Assembly (NCBI RefSeq): GCF_021018805.1
Contig: NC_086248.1
Coordinates: forward strand, 25,862,922 to 25,926,921
Direction of reading: 5' to 3'
Length of the DNA: 64,000 bases
DNA from: Prinia subflava
Taxonomy: Eukaryota > Chordata > Aves > Passeriformes > Cisticolidae
Within the stretch, counting starts at the first letter, position 1, and every line of letters starts with the position of its first letter. A program made the translations under genes and the position numbers. Shown in pieces: positions 1 to 13,912 of this stretch. The notes below the pieces were generated by a model. The model did no database searches and was not told the DNA's origin. It was given only the letters and a program-made list of their open reading frames with translations.

Positions 1-3000
1 TATATTCTAATAATAAAGTCACTGGTTTTATTTATAGTTCAGGAACATTTTAGAATGCTTTACTCCTTCACCTGCTACTAGATATATATCTTCAAGAAAG
101 ACAGATAGACATGATGAAGAAATCATCCTTCTTCTTTTTCTTCTCCAGAGCGCCATTATTCTGTGTGAAAAGGTAGTAGTGCAGGTACAACTCTACAATC
201 TTAACGATGAATCAGCTCTAAAACTATTTTATAGAACATAAAGTATTGTGGGCACAGTACCAGTGAAATTCTGAAGCGCATCACATCACTTCTTATGCTA
301 CTGGGATGGTTTCTACTGTATGTTCAGGGTTTTTTCCACATGCAAAATGTTGTCAAGCACAATAGAATTTTTGTTTCATAAACAGAAGTATTCTTTAACA
401 AAGCATCCAATCTTCTGATGTGCTTCTACCAGGCAGTCAAATCTTTGACCTACGGTGGCTTTAAATAATGCCAGTAATTTTGTATAAGGATTGTTGAGCA
501 ATATAAGTAAACTCAGCTGCTCATTTTGCATGAATTCCTACTGAACTGAAGGAGGATATATGAGTACTATCTGTTCCAGCTAAATTAATTTTTAATTCAA
601 GATTCAACTGGAAAATAAACTAATAGGGTAATGATTACCAGTGTTTTGTTTAGAGACATATTTATTTGTAGTAATTGTGTTAGAATTGTAATTGCAAAGA
701 AGCAAGCTGAACGAAGCATTGGTAAACATATTAACAGTCCACTCTTGCTATTAGCTAGGTGAGATGTGTAAATAAATTACAAACCAAATAATATGAACCT
801 TACAGCTGTCAAGTATAGCAAATGTTATGAATTATTCTGCACTGTATTGTGTTCAGCACCGTCCCAAATTGATTAAGTCATGGGTAATGCAGAAGAAAGA
901 AAAGGACTTCACAGTAGATGTTAGTCCCTTAATCCGAGAAAGAGTCTGCAGTGGCAGGAGGCATAAAATGAACTTGGCATAATAGCAATTACTTCTCAAG
1001 AGAGCCAAAACAATCATGGCACAAAAACTGGCTGTCAACCTACACAGAAATATCTTCTGTATTTTGGTTATTCTTCCTTCTAAGTCAAATATGCTGCTTT
1101 TTGTTTTCATTGTATGCAATGATATTGAATGAATAAATGACACAAAAATTCAAAGATTGGGGGTTGCATTAAGAACGGTCTTGAAAAAAGTACTTCTTCT
1201 GAATCTTCAAAAGATCAGCACAATTCTTATGGAGATCATTAGATTCCTGTTTTGCTCCTGTTATTCCTACCATAAAAGCAGCACTGCTGAGCAGTGCACT
1301 GGATTCTCACTCTGCAAAGCTTTCTGCTTGCACTCTGTGGATCTCAAGTTTCACCATGGGTCTCTGGTTCATACATTAGATTCTGATTACTCTGTTACTA
1401 CCCTCAAAACATGCTCAATTCCCCTAATTGGCTTCACATATATCACTTAAATCCTGCTAAGGATCATGATGCCTGATTTTCTAATCTACTGAATACCGTA
1501 TGCTCTAAAAAAAGATAAGAGGTATTTGCATGCTCAGTGCTACCTTATTTTCAGCAAAAACCATGACAACCCCATTGAAGGCTGATATTTGGCAGCCATC
1601 TGTAAACTATATTATATACTTTCAGAAGTCCTTAAGTAAAATCTAAATGATTCCAAATATTCCAATATATGTTTTCTATCAGTCTGCAATTATACTGACA
1701 CAGATAGATCACTCTCTCTTAACACCAGTGTCACTGAAAGTAGCCAAAGCAGCTGGAATGCCAAAACAAAATGTGCAGATATGGCATAGAAGTGAAGAAT
1801 GGCAAGATATGTTACTTAATAGAATGCTTCTACTAATAGAGCTGTCTTCTAATCACTGAATTATAACTTTCTGTTATAAAACACCCTCCTTTAATCTATA
1901 CTTCAAAAAAACCCTCACAGTATTCAGAGAAGTATTTGTCAAATGAGACATTCACTGTCCGTAACTTGGCTTCATAGAAAACCTGATATAGAGATATTTT
2001 GATTAAAAGAGCTAGAATTTAATACACCATTTCATCTCTAGAGTGTATGGGACTATTTGACAGATTCTAAAAATGGCAATTTCAGGCAGTATAATTATCA
2101 TGCGTTTACTAGACTATGACAATCAAACTCACATCACAACACAGGTTTAAATGAATCTAGGAACAGTCCAATCCCCAAAGAAGAGTCCCAGGACTAAGGA
2201 TTGTAACAGCCTTTGTGTACCAACACAAAGGTAAGCTGAAAGAGTGAATTTTAGCATCAGTTTCAGGCACAGACTGCGCTTAGAAGATGGTTTCTCAGAG
2301 TGTCCAGGATCTTAGCATACATAAGGGTAACTAAATTTATTTTGAAAGGGGTATGTACACAATCAGTATTTCATACAATGACATTCTCCAAACAAAATAA
2401 TGAAAAACCAAAACAATTATAACACCAGCACAAAGCACTATCAAAGTATCAGCACTAAGTGACGAGTAAGCAGGTTAAAGCCCACTACATCTGTGGAGAC
2501 AGATCTAACATGTATCTCATGGTATAATAAGCATAATAATAACACCCATAAATAATGTATCCATCTAGGCAATCTACAGCTCTGGTCACACAAATCGTTT
2601 TCCAATTCCCATGATCACACAACTATAATATAACTACTGTATGTCTTCTCTTTCCCAATGACAGTAGGTCTACACCTCACTGAGAAAGCATTTACTTATG
2701 TTTATTGTGATAAGGTTAAAATAAATGTCACTGCAATTTTTATGTACTCCTCAACAAATAATTAGTCTTGATTAACTGATGATGAAATCTTTATACTGTA
2801 ATTTTATAAATGCCCCTTATAAACAGCAATATGGCATTTGTCACAATGAATATCAGCATTGTTAAACACATTAATGTATTTTAACATATTTTCTTTGTCC
2901 AATGCAATTCACTGAGGAAGCATGTTAGCTTACTAAAACTTGAACATGTTTATTATCCTTGGAAAAATTATGAATCTGATCATCTCATATAACATCATGG

Positions 3001-3155
3001 AAGTCACAGAAATATGTTATGTCACTGATTTTAAATCAGTTGTTCAGGTTTTGTATCTAAATCTTTATACCTACTGCTGAAGTATACAATCAAAATGGCC
3101 TTCATTTATTTGAGCATATTTTTCATTGATATCAGGTGTTCTGAAGAAACACTCA

Positions 3156-3232
3156 CAAAAAAAAAAAAAAAAACCCAAAAAAACCCCAACCAGCCAAACA
3201 AACAAACAAACAAAAACAACCCACAAAAAACC
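3156..3232. repeat. A-rich tract with (CAAA)n
   Basis: A run of about 18 A, then C-interrupted A runs and (CAAA)n. It is the complement style of the G/T tract at 18774. Confidence 0.85.
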
Positions 3233-3881
3233 AGGACCTTAACATAAATGTCAAAGTAAAATGAGCAGAGTAACTGGTGGGTCATTTACTAACAAGAAGA
3301 AAATACATTGGAAGAATCAAATGCAGACACATGCCACATCAAAGATAAAAAGACATCAAAACACAATGACAGGAGAAAAGAAAATCCTAGGACTTTTCAG
3401 TGAATTAAAGACAATGGAGATGACAGCCATATGGTCATTATTAACAAACACCAGCACTAAAACATGCTCAGAGGAACAGTGCTAAAGCCAGTCTTAGATG
3501 TAATCCCTTCAACCCGAATTACAGAAATTCACTATTAAGGTTCTCTACCTTTAACAACAATGTGGAAAACCAACACAATGAATAATGTACCACCTCAAAT
3601 GGAAGCCATTTTTGAAGACATATGTTTTCACACTACTCATTATGTGCTTCTCAGGGCACAGCTGCAAGGCAACTTGCTGCAAAAACCAGGAGGCAGACGA
3701 GGCAGCAGAAAGGCAAGTGAGGGAGGACAGCAACAGAGTACAGCACAGATGGGGAGGAGAAAGCCCTCAGTGGGGAACACAGCCAGTGGGTTGGCAACCT
3801 GCAGCATGTCTCCCTGTCACTTCTCTACAGCATTCATCTTCCAGCTTCAACTGACACATGCTTTCAGCTCCCTTCCCATTC

Positions 3882-4240
3882 CTATAGAATGGAGTGAGGA
3901 ATACAACAGGTTGTTCCAGCTGGAAGGGAACTGCAATGCTCACCTCGTCCAAGTCTGACCACTTCAGGTCAGACCAAAAGCTAAGACATATTACTAAGGA
4001 CAACTTCCTAATGCCTCCCACTGACAGGCTTGGGGAACCGACCCCCACTCTAGGAAGCCTGTTCCAGAGTCTGATCACCCTTCTGGGGAAAGAAATGCTT
4101 CCTGATGTCTGGTCTGAGCCTCCCCTGGCACAGCTTTGAACCATTCCCACAAGTCCTATCACTGAATACCCGAAGAGATTCTTCTCAAGCTGTCCCACTC
4201 TCTTCTGACTTGTACAAGCTCCCCCTTAGTGTTTTACCCT
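3882..4240 (-). mobile_element. CR1 LINE 3'-end fragment
   Basis: The plus strand reads as the complement of the CR1 3' end. It runs through TAGAATGG..., GGAAGGGAAC, TCACCTCGTCCAA, GACCACTTCAGG, ACTGACAGGCTTGGGG, GGAAGCCTGTTCCAGAGTCTG, CTTCCTGATGTC and CCCCTGGCACAGCTTTGAACC, in the order known for CR1 elements. The element is therefore on the minus strand with its 3' terminus near 3882 and is 5'-truncated near 4240, as is usual for CR1. A 143-codon minus-strand open frame across it is not a gene. Confidence 0.82.
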
Positions 4241-5869
4241 TCCCATTTGTTTGACACCAAAAAGACTGGTGAGGAGCAAAAAGGAGTGGCAGGCTGTGAG
4301 AAAGTCACAAGCAGGTATGGATATGATGAAAGATTTTGAAGTGATGTTTTAGTGGTTGTAATGGAGTTACTTCCCAAGCTCATTTACACTCAGTGCAGTC
4401 ATAGCAATGGTATGAAATACTGTATGATAGTTGCTAACAATTCATGAAAGAGTGTGTATTTAATTATTGAAATAAATTCTAACACATAATTTGTGGATTT
4501 ATATATCTAGAAAATAAGTACCTAATTTAACAACTGCTCTATTAATTTTCACTGCTTAAAAAGAGTACAGTATCTCTGAAATACTACTGTGAAGGTGGAC
4601 ATTTGAGAGAAAGGCACAAAGTCATTTGCTAGGCAGCAGACATTTTTTAACCTCTAATTTGTAACACTAAATAGTCGCATTTTGTTATGATCATGGGGAC
4701 AATGAAAAGCCTGTGCTGTTCTTATTCAGAATATTCTTTCCTCTTCCTGCTGCACTACACTCACACACATGCACACAACCACATCTCTGGTGAACCAGCT
4801 CCTCTTGAGATTCTCAGCAGCTAAAAAAGCATCTGAGCTATCACTGACCAGGAACAGTCTTGCACTAAACTTTCTAGGATGCTGTCAATTCACTTATGTA
4901 TATACAACAATGGAATTTCATCACACTACAACTAATTTTGAATTAATTTAAAATTACTTAAAACTTACAGAAGGAAGATCATTTATTCCACAAAGTACTA
5001 ATTTATTTCATGGACATAAAATTCTCCCAAGACTGCCCCAAATCCACATAATTTCTGACTCATGTTTGCAATAGAGCATTTTCATCAACAGATAGTCAAA
5101 TGAAAATACAGATGCCAAACCATCTTCTTAATGTGTTCACAGTAACAGAGTATGACACAGAGCACACATACACACTAACCCACATAAAGCTGGAAAACAA
5201 CCACTCAGCTTACCAGTACACACACAGAGTTTGCAGAATCTCTTAACTGAACTGCTCTTCAAGCTGTCCGGGGGTGGGGCTGAATGCAAGGAATCAAATG
5301 TGCAGAGCCCAGAAGGAATAACTGAATGAAATGACAGAAGCTTAAACTATGAGAACTGCAAAAATGCTGCCACTGGAAAATAAGTATTTCCCCAAAACAG
5401 CAATGGCACAGAGTAATCAGGGAAATGCGCTGTGCAGTTTCCATCACCTGGTATTTTCAACATCCATCTGTACAGAGAGATCTTATATCAACATACCTGA
5501 TTCAGTTAGAGGCATGGCAATACAGAGCATGTGACTTTTCAATGAGCCTTATTTTTCTGTAATTGAACATATTATTAATATTTTATGCTGTTGGGATATT
5601 TTTATTTAGCCAAAGTTTGCATTGGGCTTGCTTTAATATAATACATTGCATGTACCTTCACTGGACTGGAAATAAGTTAATGTTGGTTTACACATCTTTG
5701 ATAAATCAACACATTCATAAAATATGGACTTGAGAAATATCAACCTGAAACATTCATGTATGTGAAGATAGAAGCCAGCTAGCTGTTCCACAGGGAAAAA
5801 AATGCAGAACTTGGTAGAAATTTGGAACATCTAAGAAGTCAGCAAAAAACCTGAACAATAAAATAGTAT

Positions 5870-5943
5870 GTTTGGGTGCCCATTTAGAGTGGCAAAGTAA
5901 CTTTTAACAGCTTAACAGGCTAAAGTAAGAGTGGCACCCAAAC
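5870..5943. repeat. Foldback with 11-bp perfect terminal inverted repeats
   Basis: GTTTGGGTGCC at 5870..5880 and its exact complement GGCACCCAAAC at 5933..5943 enclose 52 bp that contain further weak pairing (AACTTTTAACAGC with GGCTAAAGT). AGAGTGGCA also occurs twice in direct orientation. It could be a tiny MITE relic or a hairpin RNA; no coding. Confidence 0.5.
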
Positions 5944-7733
5944 TTTCTCACATCCCCAGCTCCTGACCAACCTCACAGGTTATCCTCCAGAATTCACTGA
6001 CAGGCTGAATTGCCTCCAGTGCTTACCTTGTAATGCTGTAAGTATGCTGGAAGCTAATCAGCATTTCCTTAAAAATCACAAATGCATATTTGCAACATAC
6101 AAAAACACCTTCCTAGGAAAAATTATTAAAATATAGTGAAATGATTACCATTCCTCCCTGAGTGGCAGAGTATGTAACACAGATAAAAAAAGCTATCAAG
6201 AACCGAAAGTATTTCTCACTGTGCACAATAAGAAATGCATTTTAAAGTGTTCATGGCAACTTTAAAAAGGCAAATGAATTTGAGTATAAACAACTAACAG
6301 CAATACAAGGTTTATGAAAGGTTTAGAAGTTAAGCTTTTTCTCACAGAAAACTAAAAGTAGTATTTATTTTTCATGTATTTTCTGAGGCTATCATTATTA
6401 TTTTGCACTTAATCAGTGAAGAATTGTAGTAAGAACTATTCAGCACTCTTTGGCTGTGTTAGATAAAATTGTGAGGTAGCCAGTTTAAGCATTTCAGGTT
6501 CCAGTAATACTATTGCCAAAGCTAGAACAGGGTCCTGCTGTTGGCACTGCAGGATTTAGCAGCTTCACTAATTACTCCGCTGCTATGAATGCAAAACTGT
6601 CACGAAGCGATGCCCAGAAGTCTGCGTGGCTTCTGATATCCACCCTAGCAGTCTTTATCCTCTGAAGACATTACAGCATTCATTTACCTATTTTTAGTCA
6701 TGGTCAAAAGTCTATACATGTCAAAGCTAAGACTGAAATGTGTGTGGATTAACTCTTCATTGTTGCTGAAGTCTACAGAAGAAAAAAGTTAGTGTATGCA
6801 GTAAAAGCAGTTACTGCTCTTCTAATTAATAATCACAATTACAGCACGAGATACAGAAATTATGAAATAGGGTCCACTTCCTTAAATGCAAGCTGCCTTA
6901 TTTTGTCTAAGCTTTGGTAAAGTAGGTCTGCAAGTGACTGTCCCAGAGTATCTTATGTCTCCTCTCTAGCTGGTGGAAGAAGCAGCCCATGCAATGGAGT
7001 ATGTGCAAAGATGGGCACTTGTGCAAGTGAGACAACCCTCTTCTTCTATTCATTCTATTCTTGCTGTGTAGAACAAGACAAAATCTGATCCACTGAATTT
7101 CCATGCCCACTGCTCCCAGCTGAGCACCCAAGAAACTAATGCTAAATAAACCACAGGATAGAATTCCAGGGTATGGCAGCAGTGGTATTTATCTTTAATG
7201 TAATTTTTCTAAACATTTAGTGTATTAACTAAATGAGTGTACTAACACTGACAGAAAGCTTTCAGACTCAGGAGGGAAGGGCCCCAGGCTGGAGTCAGGC
7301 AGTGCTAGAAGAGGCAAACCTGGCAGCCATTTGGGACTTAGGACGCTTTTAGGGAGACAACCTTGTTCATTGAGTAGCTCCCTTTTCAATTGGAAGGGAT
7401 GCACACATTTACAAATTCTGAGTAGAGGCTCCTTTAGAGAGAAAATGGTGTTTCACCTTCTAAAGAAGTCACTACATGGCATTATACAATTTCCCTCTAA
7501 ATGAAAGATGAATACACAAAGCATACGATATGAAATGCATTTTGGGGAAGAGCCAAGATTCCGAATCCTTTCCAAAAATCCTGAAAATTGATTTTTTTCT
7601 TTTTCCAAAGCTTTTTTACTAAAAAAATGCAACACTGTAATGAATGTATAAAGAAAAACAAAGAGATCAGTAAAGAGAGAAAAAGACTAGATATCTTTCT
7701 TGGGTACAATTAAGAAATCATGCCATCATACAG

Positions 7734-7757
7734 AGCTAGTAATAATAATTACTAGCT
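7734..7757. repeat. 24-bp palindrome (10-bp arms, 4-bp loop)
   Basis: AGCTAGTAAT, then AATA, then ATTACTAGCT: a perfect AT-rich hairpin in otherwise featureless DNA. Confidence 0.6.
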
Positions 7758-8613
7758 AATAATTTAAGATTATTAAGATAGATTGCCTATATATTAGACA
7801 TCCAGCTACTTCAAACTTATACCACAGAATGTCAGTATAATAAAAAAACAGCCATCTCTTGTTCTAACAAGGAGCTCTATTGTATTACTAGAACTATACT
7901 TTTACTACAATTATTGTATTACTGGAACAATAGACTATACATAGGTAATTTTGAAGTTTTATTAAAGGTAGCTCTAATTTAAACATGTCCTGTGGCAATA
8001 ATCAATCTGAAATAAATCCCCAAAACAACATAGACCTTGTAGGCACTTCTTTTAAACACCTCTGAGATTGTGCAATTCAGCCAGAGCTACAATGAAATTT
8101 CCATTAAAACTGCTAAATATTCAAGTAAGTGATAAAGAATTTCTTTTGAAATTGTTCTCACACTTGACCACAAAAAATGCTCCAAACAAATCACTTCCAA
8201 ATCTACTCTTAGTTTCCTTATGTTTATTTTACATTAAGTGTTCAAGGAATGTTAAATGATAACTCTATCATATACTATCCATGCTTAGCTCATACATTCT
8301 GCTGTCTCATTCAGAATCGACTTCCTTGTGATTCTGTTTACACAAAAAAGCCCTCAGCACAATTAGTCAGTGTTACCTGCAATAAATAAAGCAGCAGAGA
8401 CCAACCAACATATGCACAAACAAAGTGTTGGACCAGCACACCACTGCTCTCCGCAGGGTAACAGCAAGGTTTAAGGTCACGCCTGTAATTGAGGTGCAGA
8501 TAAACAGCACCCTCACCCCAGTGAGAAAGCTAATCATAGAATACTTTTTGTCTTTTTACCGTGTGGTAATTTACAACACTATGCATTGACATTAAGACAG
8601 AAAATATAAAGCA

Positions 8614-8658
8614 TAAAAAAAAAATTAAAAAAACCCAACCACACACACAAAGACCCCC
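8614..8658. repeat. A-rich / CA-rich low-complexity tract
   Basis: Runs of A interrupted by T, then CCCAACC and a short (CA)n. Confidence 0.6.
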
Positions 8659-11099
8659 ACGCTGCAGCTCTAACACAGGTTGACTTCTCAATTCCCAACT
8701 CTAAACGCTTGTCAAAAGACTACAATACTTATCACTAATTGGTATCTCTACTAATTACCTAAAATATGTTAAACCAGATTGTTTTGCCTGGGTTACAGAT
8801 TAATGTAATCCCTGAGGGATTCATATCCTCTTAGTCAGAAGGAAAGCAAGAAGTTGTAGCTCTTTCGGCACTAAGTAATTACCCAAAACTGCAGCTGGCT
8901 CAACAACAGGTTGATTGAAAGAAACAGGATTACTACAGAAACAAAATCTGTTTTTTGTTATTAAAAATACTAAATCTCTGGGAAGAAAAAACTGCCTATT
9001 ATATTTCTATAATCTGAAATGCACATTTGGTCCCCTTCCACCACAGGAATGAATAATTGCCCAAGATTCCCTGTGATCCCCAGTCACCTTCAACCTTTCA
9101 AGTACCTTCATCTTACCAGACTAAGTTTCACATCTGAGCTGTCCCAACTTAGGGACAAGTATCACCTTTTAGGTTCTTTTTCATGACTGACTGCAACTAT
9201 TCAAATTCTTTAACTTAAGCACGTACAGAGCCTCAGCAGATTAAGGTCTATCTTCAACCAATCTGACCAACAGAAATATTTAAGTAAATCAATGTAATTT
9301 TTCCAAAATGCATTCCATAATGAAGAAATACCTTTTAAAGATTTTGGAAAGTAAGTAAACATCACAACAGCTTACTAGGACTATTGGCCGGAGAATGCAG
9401 CTGATTTCAATCTGTAAGTTCAAGTGAATTTGGAAGATGAGGGACAGACTCAGTATTTGTGTACATTACATGGTGCCATTCATATTACACTACTTTTAGC
9501 TTTAGTAACTGTTTTGAGGCCAAATATTCTTGTTATAAAGATAAGTGTGTTGGAAATACCAGTACTGTTTCTTTCAGTACAAGACAGCAGCAATGTGAGT
9601 AATACCAAGACGATTCCAGTTTGACTATTCAGGAAGCAATCTTTTTCCTTAGAAAAATCTACAGTCACTATAATTTCTTTAATTCAACTACTAATTCTTA
9701 AGGGTCCATCAACAAGCTACCAGTATTTCTTGCAAAGCCATAATGTTTATGAAATAGAAGAGAGATATGTAATTTCTCTAATCTTGTGACAAGTTCAGGT
9801 CCTTCCCATTCTATCCCATAAAACTGAAAAATTACTCTTTTTTAAATAGATCTTTACAATGATAAACATTCACAGGGCAATTTGTTGCAAATAGGATGCC
9901 TGCATTTTGTTTGAAAATCAAATTGCCTCTGAGGCATTTCCTCTTGGCACTAGTAGGGTTTATGAGATTTAAATAATATAAAGCAGTCTTGTGCAACATA
10001 TTGAAGTCAAATCCGAGCACTGTCCCAGTGTATCACTGATATTAGGAAGTCTAAAGAAAAAACATAGTATATTTAGAGTTAGTTGGAGAGACTGAATTAC
10101 ATATTCGTACACTTGTTGAATGTGTCAACAATAAGCAATATGTCCCAGCAGTATGTACAATCTGCCTTTAGACAGCCTGAGCTAACAGAAGCAGACATTG
10201 AGAAAATCTTTACCTGAAGAGTCAGTGACTGCCTTGATATTTTAGAAAAATTCGTGGATGCTTTTCCTTACGAATTATATTTGAGTAAACTTCTTCATCA
10301 AATTATAAAGCAATTTTCACTTCTATCATGACCACTGTTACATTTTCCAAGTAAACTGCATTTTATCTACTGGAATATATGCCATTTGTATTATCTTTCA
10401 TGCTAACAAAATTTTATAATAACATAAACTTCTGTAAAGTCTGTCCCATATTACTAAGTTTACCGAAATAAGCAGCAAAGAATGGTTAAGGAATAGAAGG
10501 ACATTGAGATAAAAGCCTGCCTTAAGGTTTCCTGGTCTTAAAATGCTGCTGGAGATTGGGCCAGCTGGGCAAGCAGGTCTCCTGAGGCTGCTGACAGCTC
10601 CCAGGGAGGGGGCATCCAATCCTAGCAGAGATGCCTGCAGGGTACATCCAGCCCAAAACCAAGGAACACTCATTTTTGGTAAGATGAGTAAAAAGCAGTA
10701 TAAATGTTTAAATGAGGAGATGAAATCCTAAAGAAGCTACAAAGTTTCCTTGTAATTTTGAATTTTTCAAGGTCAATAATTGTAAACCTATATTTTGCTA
10801 GCAGAACTTGCTTTAGACAAATTTGTTGGCCAGTTCTGAGACTAAGAAGGGCTGACTTCCCAGAGAAATTTAGAAAGTACAACTGTCTCACTGAATCCTC
10901 ATGACTCAACAGGAGGGACCATGACCTGATTATACAAACCATCGTACTAGATCATAGAGTTCTTATTTAGATACTGCATTGACAATGTTTAGATATTTTA
11001 TTAGCAACAAATCTAAACACAATCATCCACAGGATCACTGTGTCCCACTTGTCATACACTGCTGAGCACCTTCTCTCAACTATTCCGCCACATTAAAAC

Positions 11100-12960
11100 C
11101 AGTGCAGAGAGCAGGGTAATCCCTTCAGGCATATCAAGCAGCAGTTTGGCCATTCCCTTTGGAAGGAAATCCATGTACTCAAACAAACCAGAAATAGATG
11201 TCTCAAAGAACTTTTACAAACCAACAACTGCAAACCCACATAGAAGGGGAGGGATTGGCCCCAACAAGATGGTATTGGAAAGGTAAAGTAGCACTGTAAG
11301 GGAATGCAAGGGATCAGTAAAAGGTGGAAAAGGAAAGGATGTAATATGTAAAGTTCTTGCAGCACGTCTGACAGCTGCCCAAAATGCCAGGGACTTCACA
11401 AAGAAAAAGATGAAGACAGAAATCAAGCAAAATATGACTGTAGCAGTCAACAGTCAATTCAACGACAGAATAAGGAAGTTAGAAGGAAAAACAGAAGCTA
11501 CAATAGCACAATCAGAACCTTTAAAATTCATATTCTCACCTGAAAACTGGGACAGAGGCCATTTGGAATGATTCTGAGGTAAGAATCAGAACAGAAGGAA
11601 CAGAAACTAGTCAGACCTATAAGCCAAACAAAGACCACCAAAATTATGGGTGACAGAGTAAATCAAACGCATTGGAAACCCATCTCATATACACCTGGGA
11701 AGCTTGCAAAACTACAAGAAAAACAGAGCAGAAATCAGGGGAACACTGAGGCAGAATACACCTGCTAAGTAAGCTTGAGAGGGAGATAGAAATCCCACTG
11801 TCCCCAGAGAACTACTCTGGTCCAAGAGTATTTCTAACTGGACTAGAGAGTAAAAAATCAATAACATATTTAGAGCTGCATACCAGGAAGGAGGAACAGA
11901 CCCATGAGACTGAGGGAAGCCTAACACTTTAGTGGCAAAGGGCCCAAATGAAATTACAGAAACTGTTACTGAAGTAGCTTCCATGCAACTAATGGAACAA
12001 TGCAGCCCAGAGAACTTTCCACAGCCCTGATGGGAAACCTGGGATTTTCAAGCCATTGACAAGAGGCCCCCATCCATCCTCAAATAAAGGAGGAGCAAAT
12101 AGAGCAAACTCTTGCCTATAATCTTGCTCAGGCTGTCTCTAGCTCTCATCTGAGGAGAATCAGAACACAGCCAGTACACACAGGTTAGGGAAGGGGGAGA
12201 ACAAGTGTTTTAATTTAGAAATGCTAAAGCTGTCCAGGCCATAAGACTGGCAACACCAGCCCTTACGTTAGTTGATCCAGCCTACCTACTAGAAGACCTG
12301 TGTTCAATGAAGAACAAAACCATTTGTGGAGAGAATGATGAGCACTAGGTATTCCTGAGACTTAATGCATGACAAAGTAAGAACTTGTGGTGTCTGAATG
12401 GTAGATTCAGCACAAAAGGCCCCACCTGGGGAGCAGCTGCCCAACCCTCAGCGTCACCATTCACCACTGCAAAAGGAACTGTCAAAGGTAAAAAACACAA
12501 GACTGGAACAGGTTCCCCATGAGACATAAGTTTCAAACAGAACATAACTCAGCACAGAGAAAAACCAGCCATTTTTCTACTTACCTCTAAGGCCCCAAAG
12601 ACAGAGCCCTCCTCTCCTGATTGACACAGGAGCTAAGACAGCACTCATGTCAGACAAATGCCTTAGGCTTGATCCATCACTGCAGAAATGTAACAACAGT
12701 GGACATAGAGAATAATCCCATTTAAATATCACACTGTTAAAACTATGAGCCTGTTTCCAGGGAAAAGCAGCCCATAACAATGGGCCTTGCAAATACAGGC
12801 TGGGCACCCATGACATTACCATAGCAGTGAGGATGCAGGACCTGGGAGGCTCTGGATTCTTTGGGATCAGTGCATCACATTAGCTCTAGGTGGGTTTATC
12901 CCACCCACTGCCCCGACAGCGTCACTTAAACTTCCCACAACCACTGTAACACAGCTGATC
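11100..12960 (+). pseudogene. Decayed endogenous retrovirus internal region (gag-protease area)
   Basis: Block with A-rich plus strand and composition unlike its neighbours, full of short open frames interrupted by stops and frameshifts. The anchor is a protease-like active-site motif near 12623 (separate entry). About 1.2 kb upstream, near 11290..11570, an uninterrupted frame of roughly 95 codons is rich in Lys, Glu and Gln. This would fit a worn gag segment in position, but I recognise no gag motif in it. I saw no reverse transcriptase, integrase or env motif and could not define flanking LTRs. The boundaries are estimates from composition. It could also be an unrelated old retroelement. 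Confidence 0.42.
12548..12715 (+). pseudogene. Retroviral aspartic protease fragment
   Basis: Open segment of 55 codons between two stops. It carries L-L-I-D-T-G-A followed by K-T-A-L-M-S, with the catalytic Asp codon at 12623. Two hydrophobic residues, D-T-G-A, then a Thr/Ala-hydrophobic-hydrophobic stretch is the standard signature around the active site of retroviral and retroelement proteases. The flap and the C-terminal glycine-rich motif were not found in the same frame, so it is a broken copy. A chance match remains possible because only this motif supports it. Confidence 0.5.
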
Positions 12961-13842
12961 ATTGCTGAACGGATGGCCACTCGGCCCTGCCAACACAACT
13001 GTGCCTAGACCAGCCTCTTACTTTGTTTAAAAGACAACAACTCTTCTGTTTACCTAAGATATCACTTTTAGCTTAAGGATCCCTTTAGCTCCTAGGCTGC
13101 CAGCCCTGGGAATCATAACACATGCCAGCCTGGATAGAGCCAAATGAGTATTTCTTACAGGGAACTGCAGGCATGGCTATCTTAATTCATTTGAAGCTGT
13201 TTATCCTGGGAATCTTATCTTTTCCACTGTTTCTGTCCTACTAGTCTCCCATGTAATATTTACTGGCTATCAGGCATGTCAATATCAAATGGGAACTCAA
13301 GTCACGTCTGCTGCTTGTTCTAAAAGAGCAATCCACACTCTCATATATTCACATACAGTATTCGCAGGATCATTTTTGAAACAAAGCTTCACATGTTATT
13401 CATTATTCAAATCAAACATTATTCTCAATTATATTAATACAGATTTTACCATACAAATTTTAAAGTATTATTTACATGAAATGAAGCTTAGAAATCTTGT
13501 TAACTCCAATTAGGAGTCTCAGATGTAAGATAAAATTTAAAAGTAAATTGCATAATATAAATATTTTATTTAAGGGCAGACTAGTGCAATTCTGGAATAA
13601 AAAATAGCATCAACATTTCACTCGTTCCGAAGACTTTACTGGATTGGAATAACCACAAGATATTTGACTGATTTCACTGATCCTCTCTGTATTCCTCTTT
13701 TATTATTATTATTAAAACTCTGAGAAAATTACACTATAGTGCCCACTTTGGCCTTCCTTCAGTTGCTGGACGTTAAGCCTCTAGCACAATCTGAGATACC
13801 AACAGACATCGCATCTGTCCTGAAGCTGCCAGTGCAGCAGCA

Positions 13843-13912
13843 TACAAATCTACAATCAAATACTTCTACAAATACTACAATCAAATATTCTACAAATACT
13901 TACAATCAAAGG
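13843..13912 (+). repeat. 24-bp tandem repeat, about 2.9 copies
   Basis: Units start at 13843, 13867 and 13891, each beginning TACAAAT and containing TACAATCAAA. Copies differ by a few bases. The third unit runs into the hairpin at 13908. Confidence 0.75.

Noticed and set aside
3767..4198. 143-codon minus-strand open frame
   Set aside because: Falls mostly in the CR1 3' region, which is non-coding or the worn end of the LINE.
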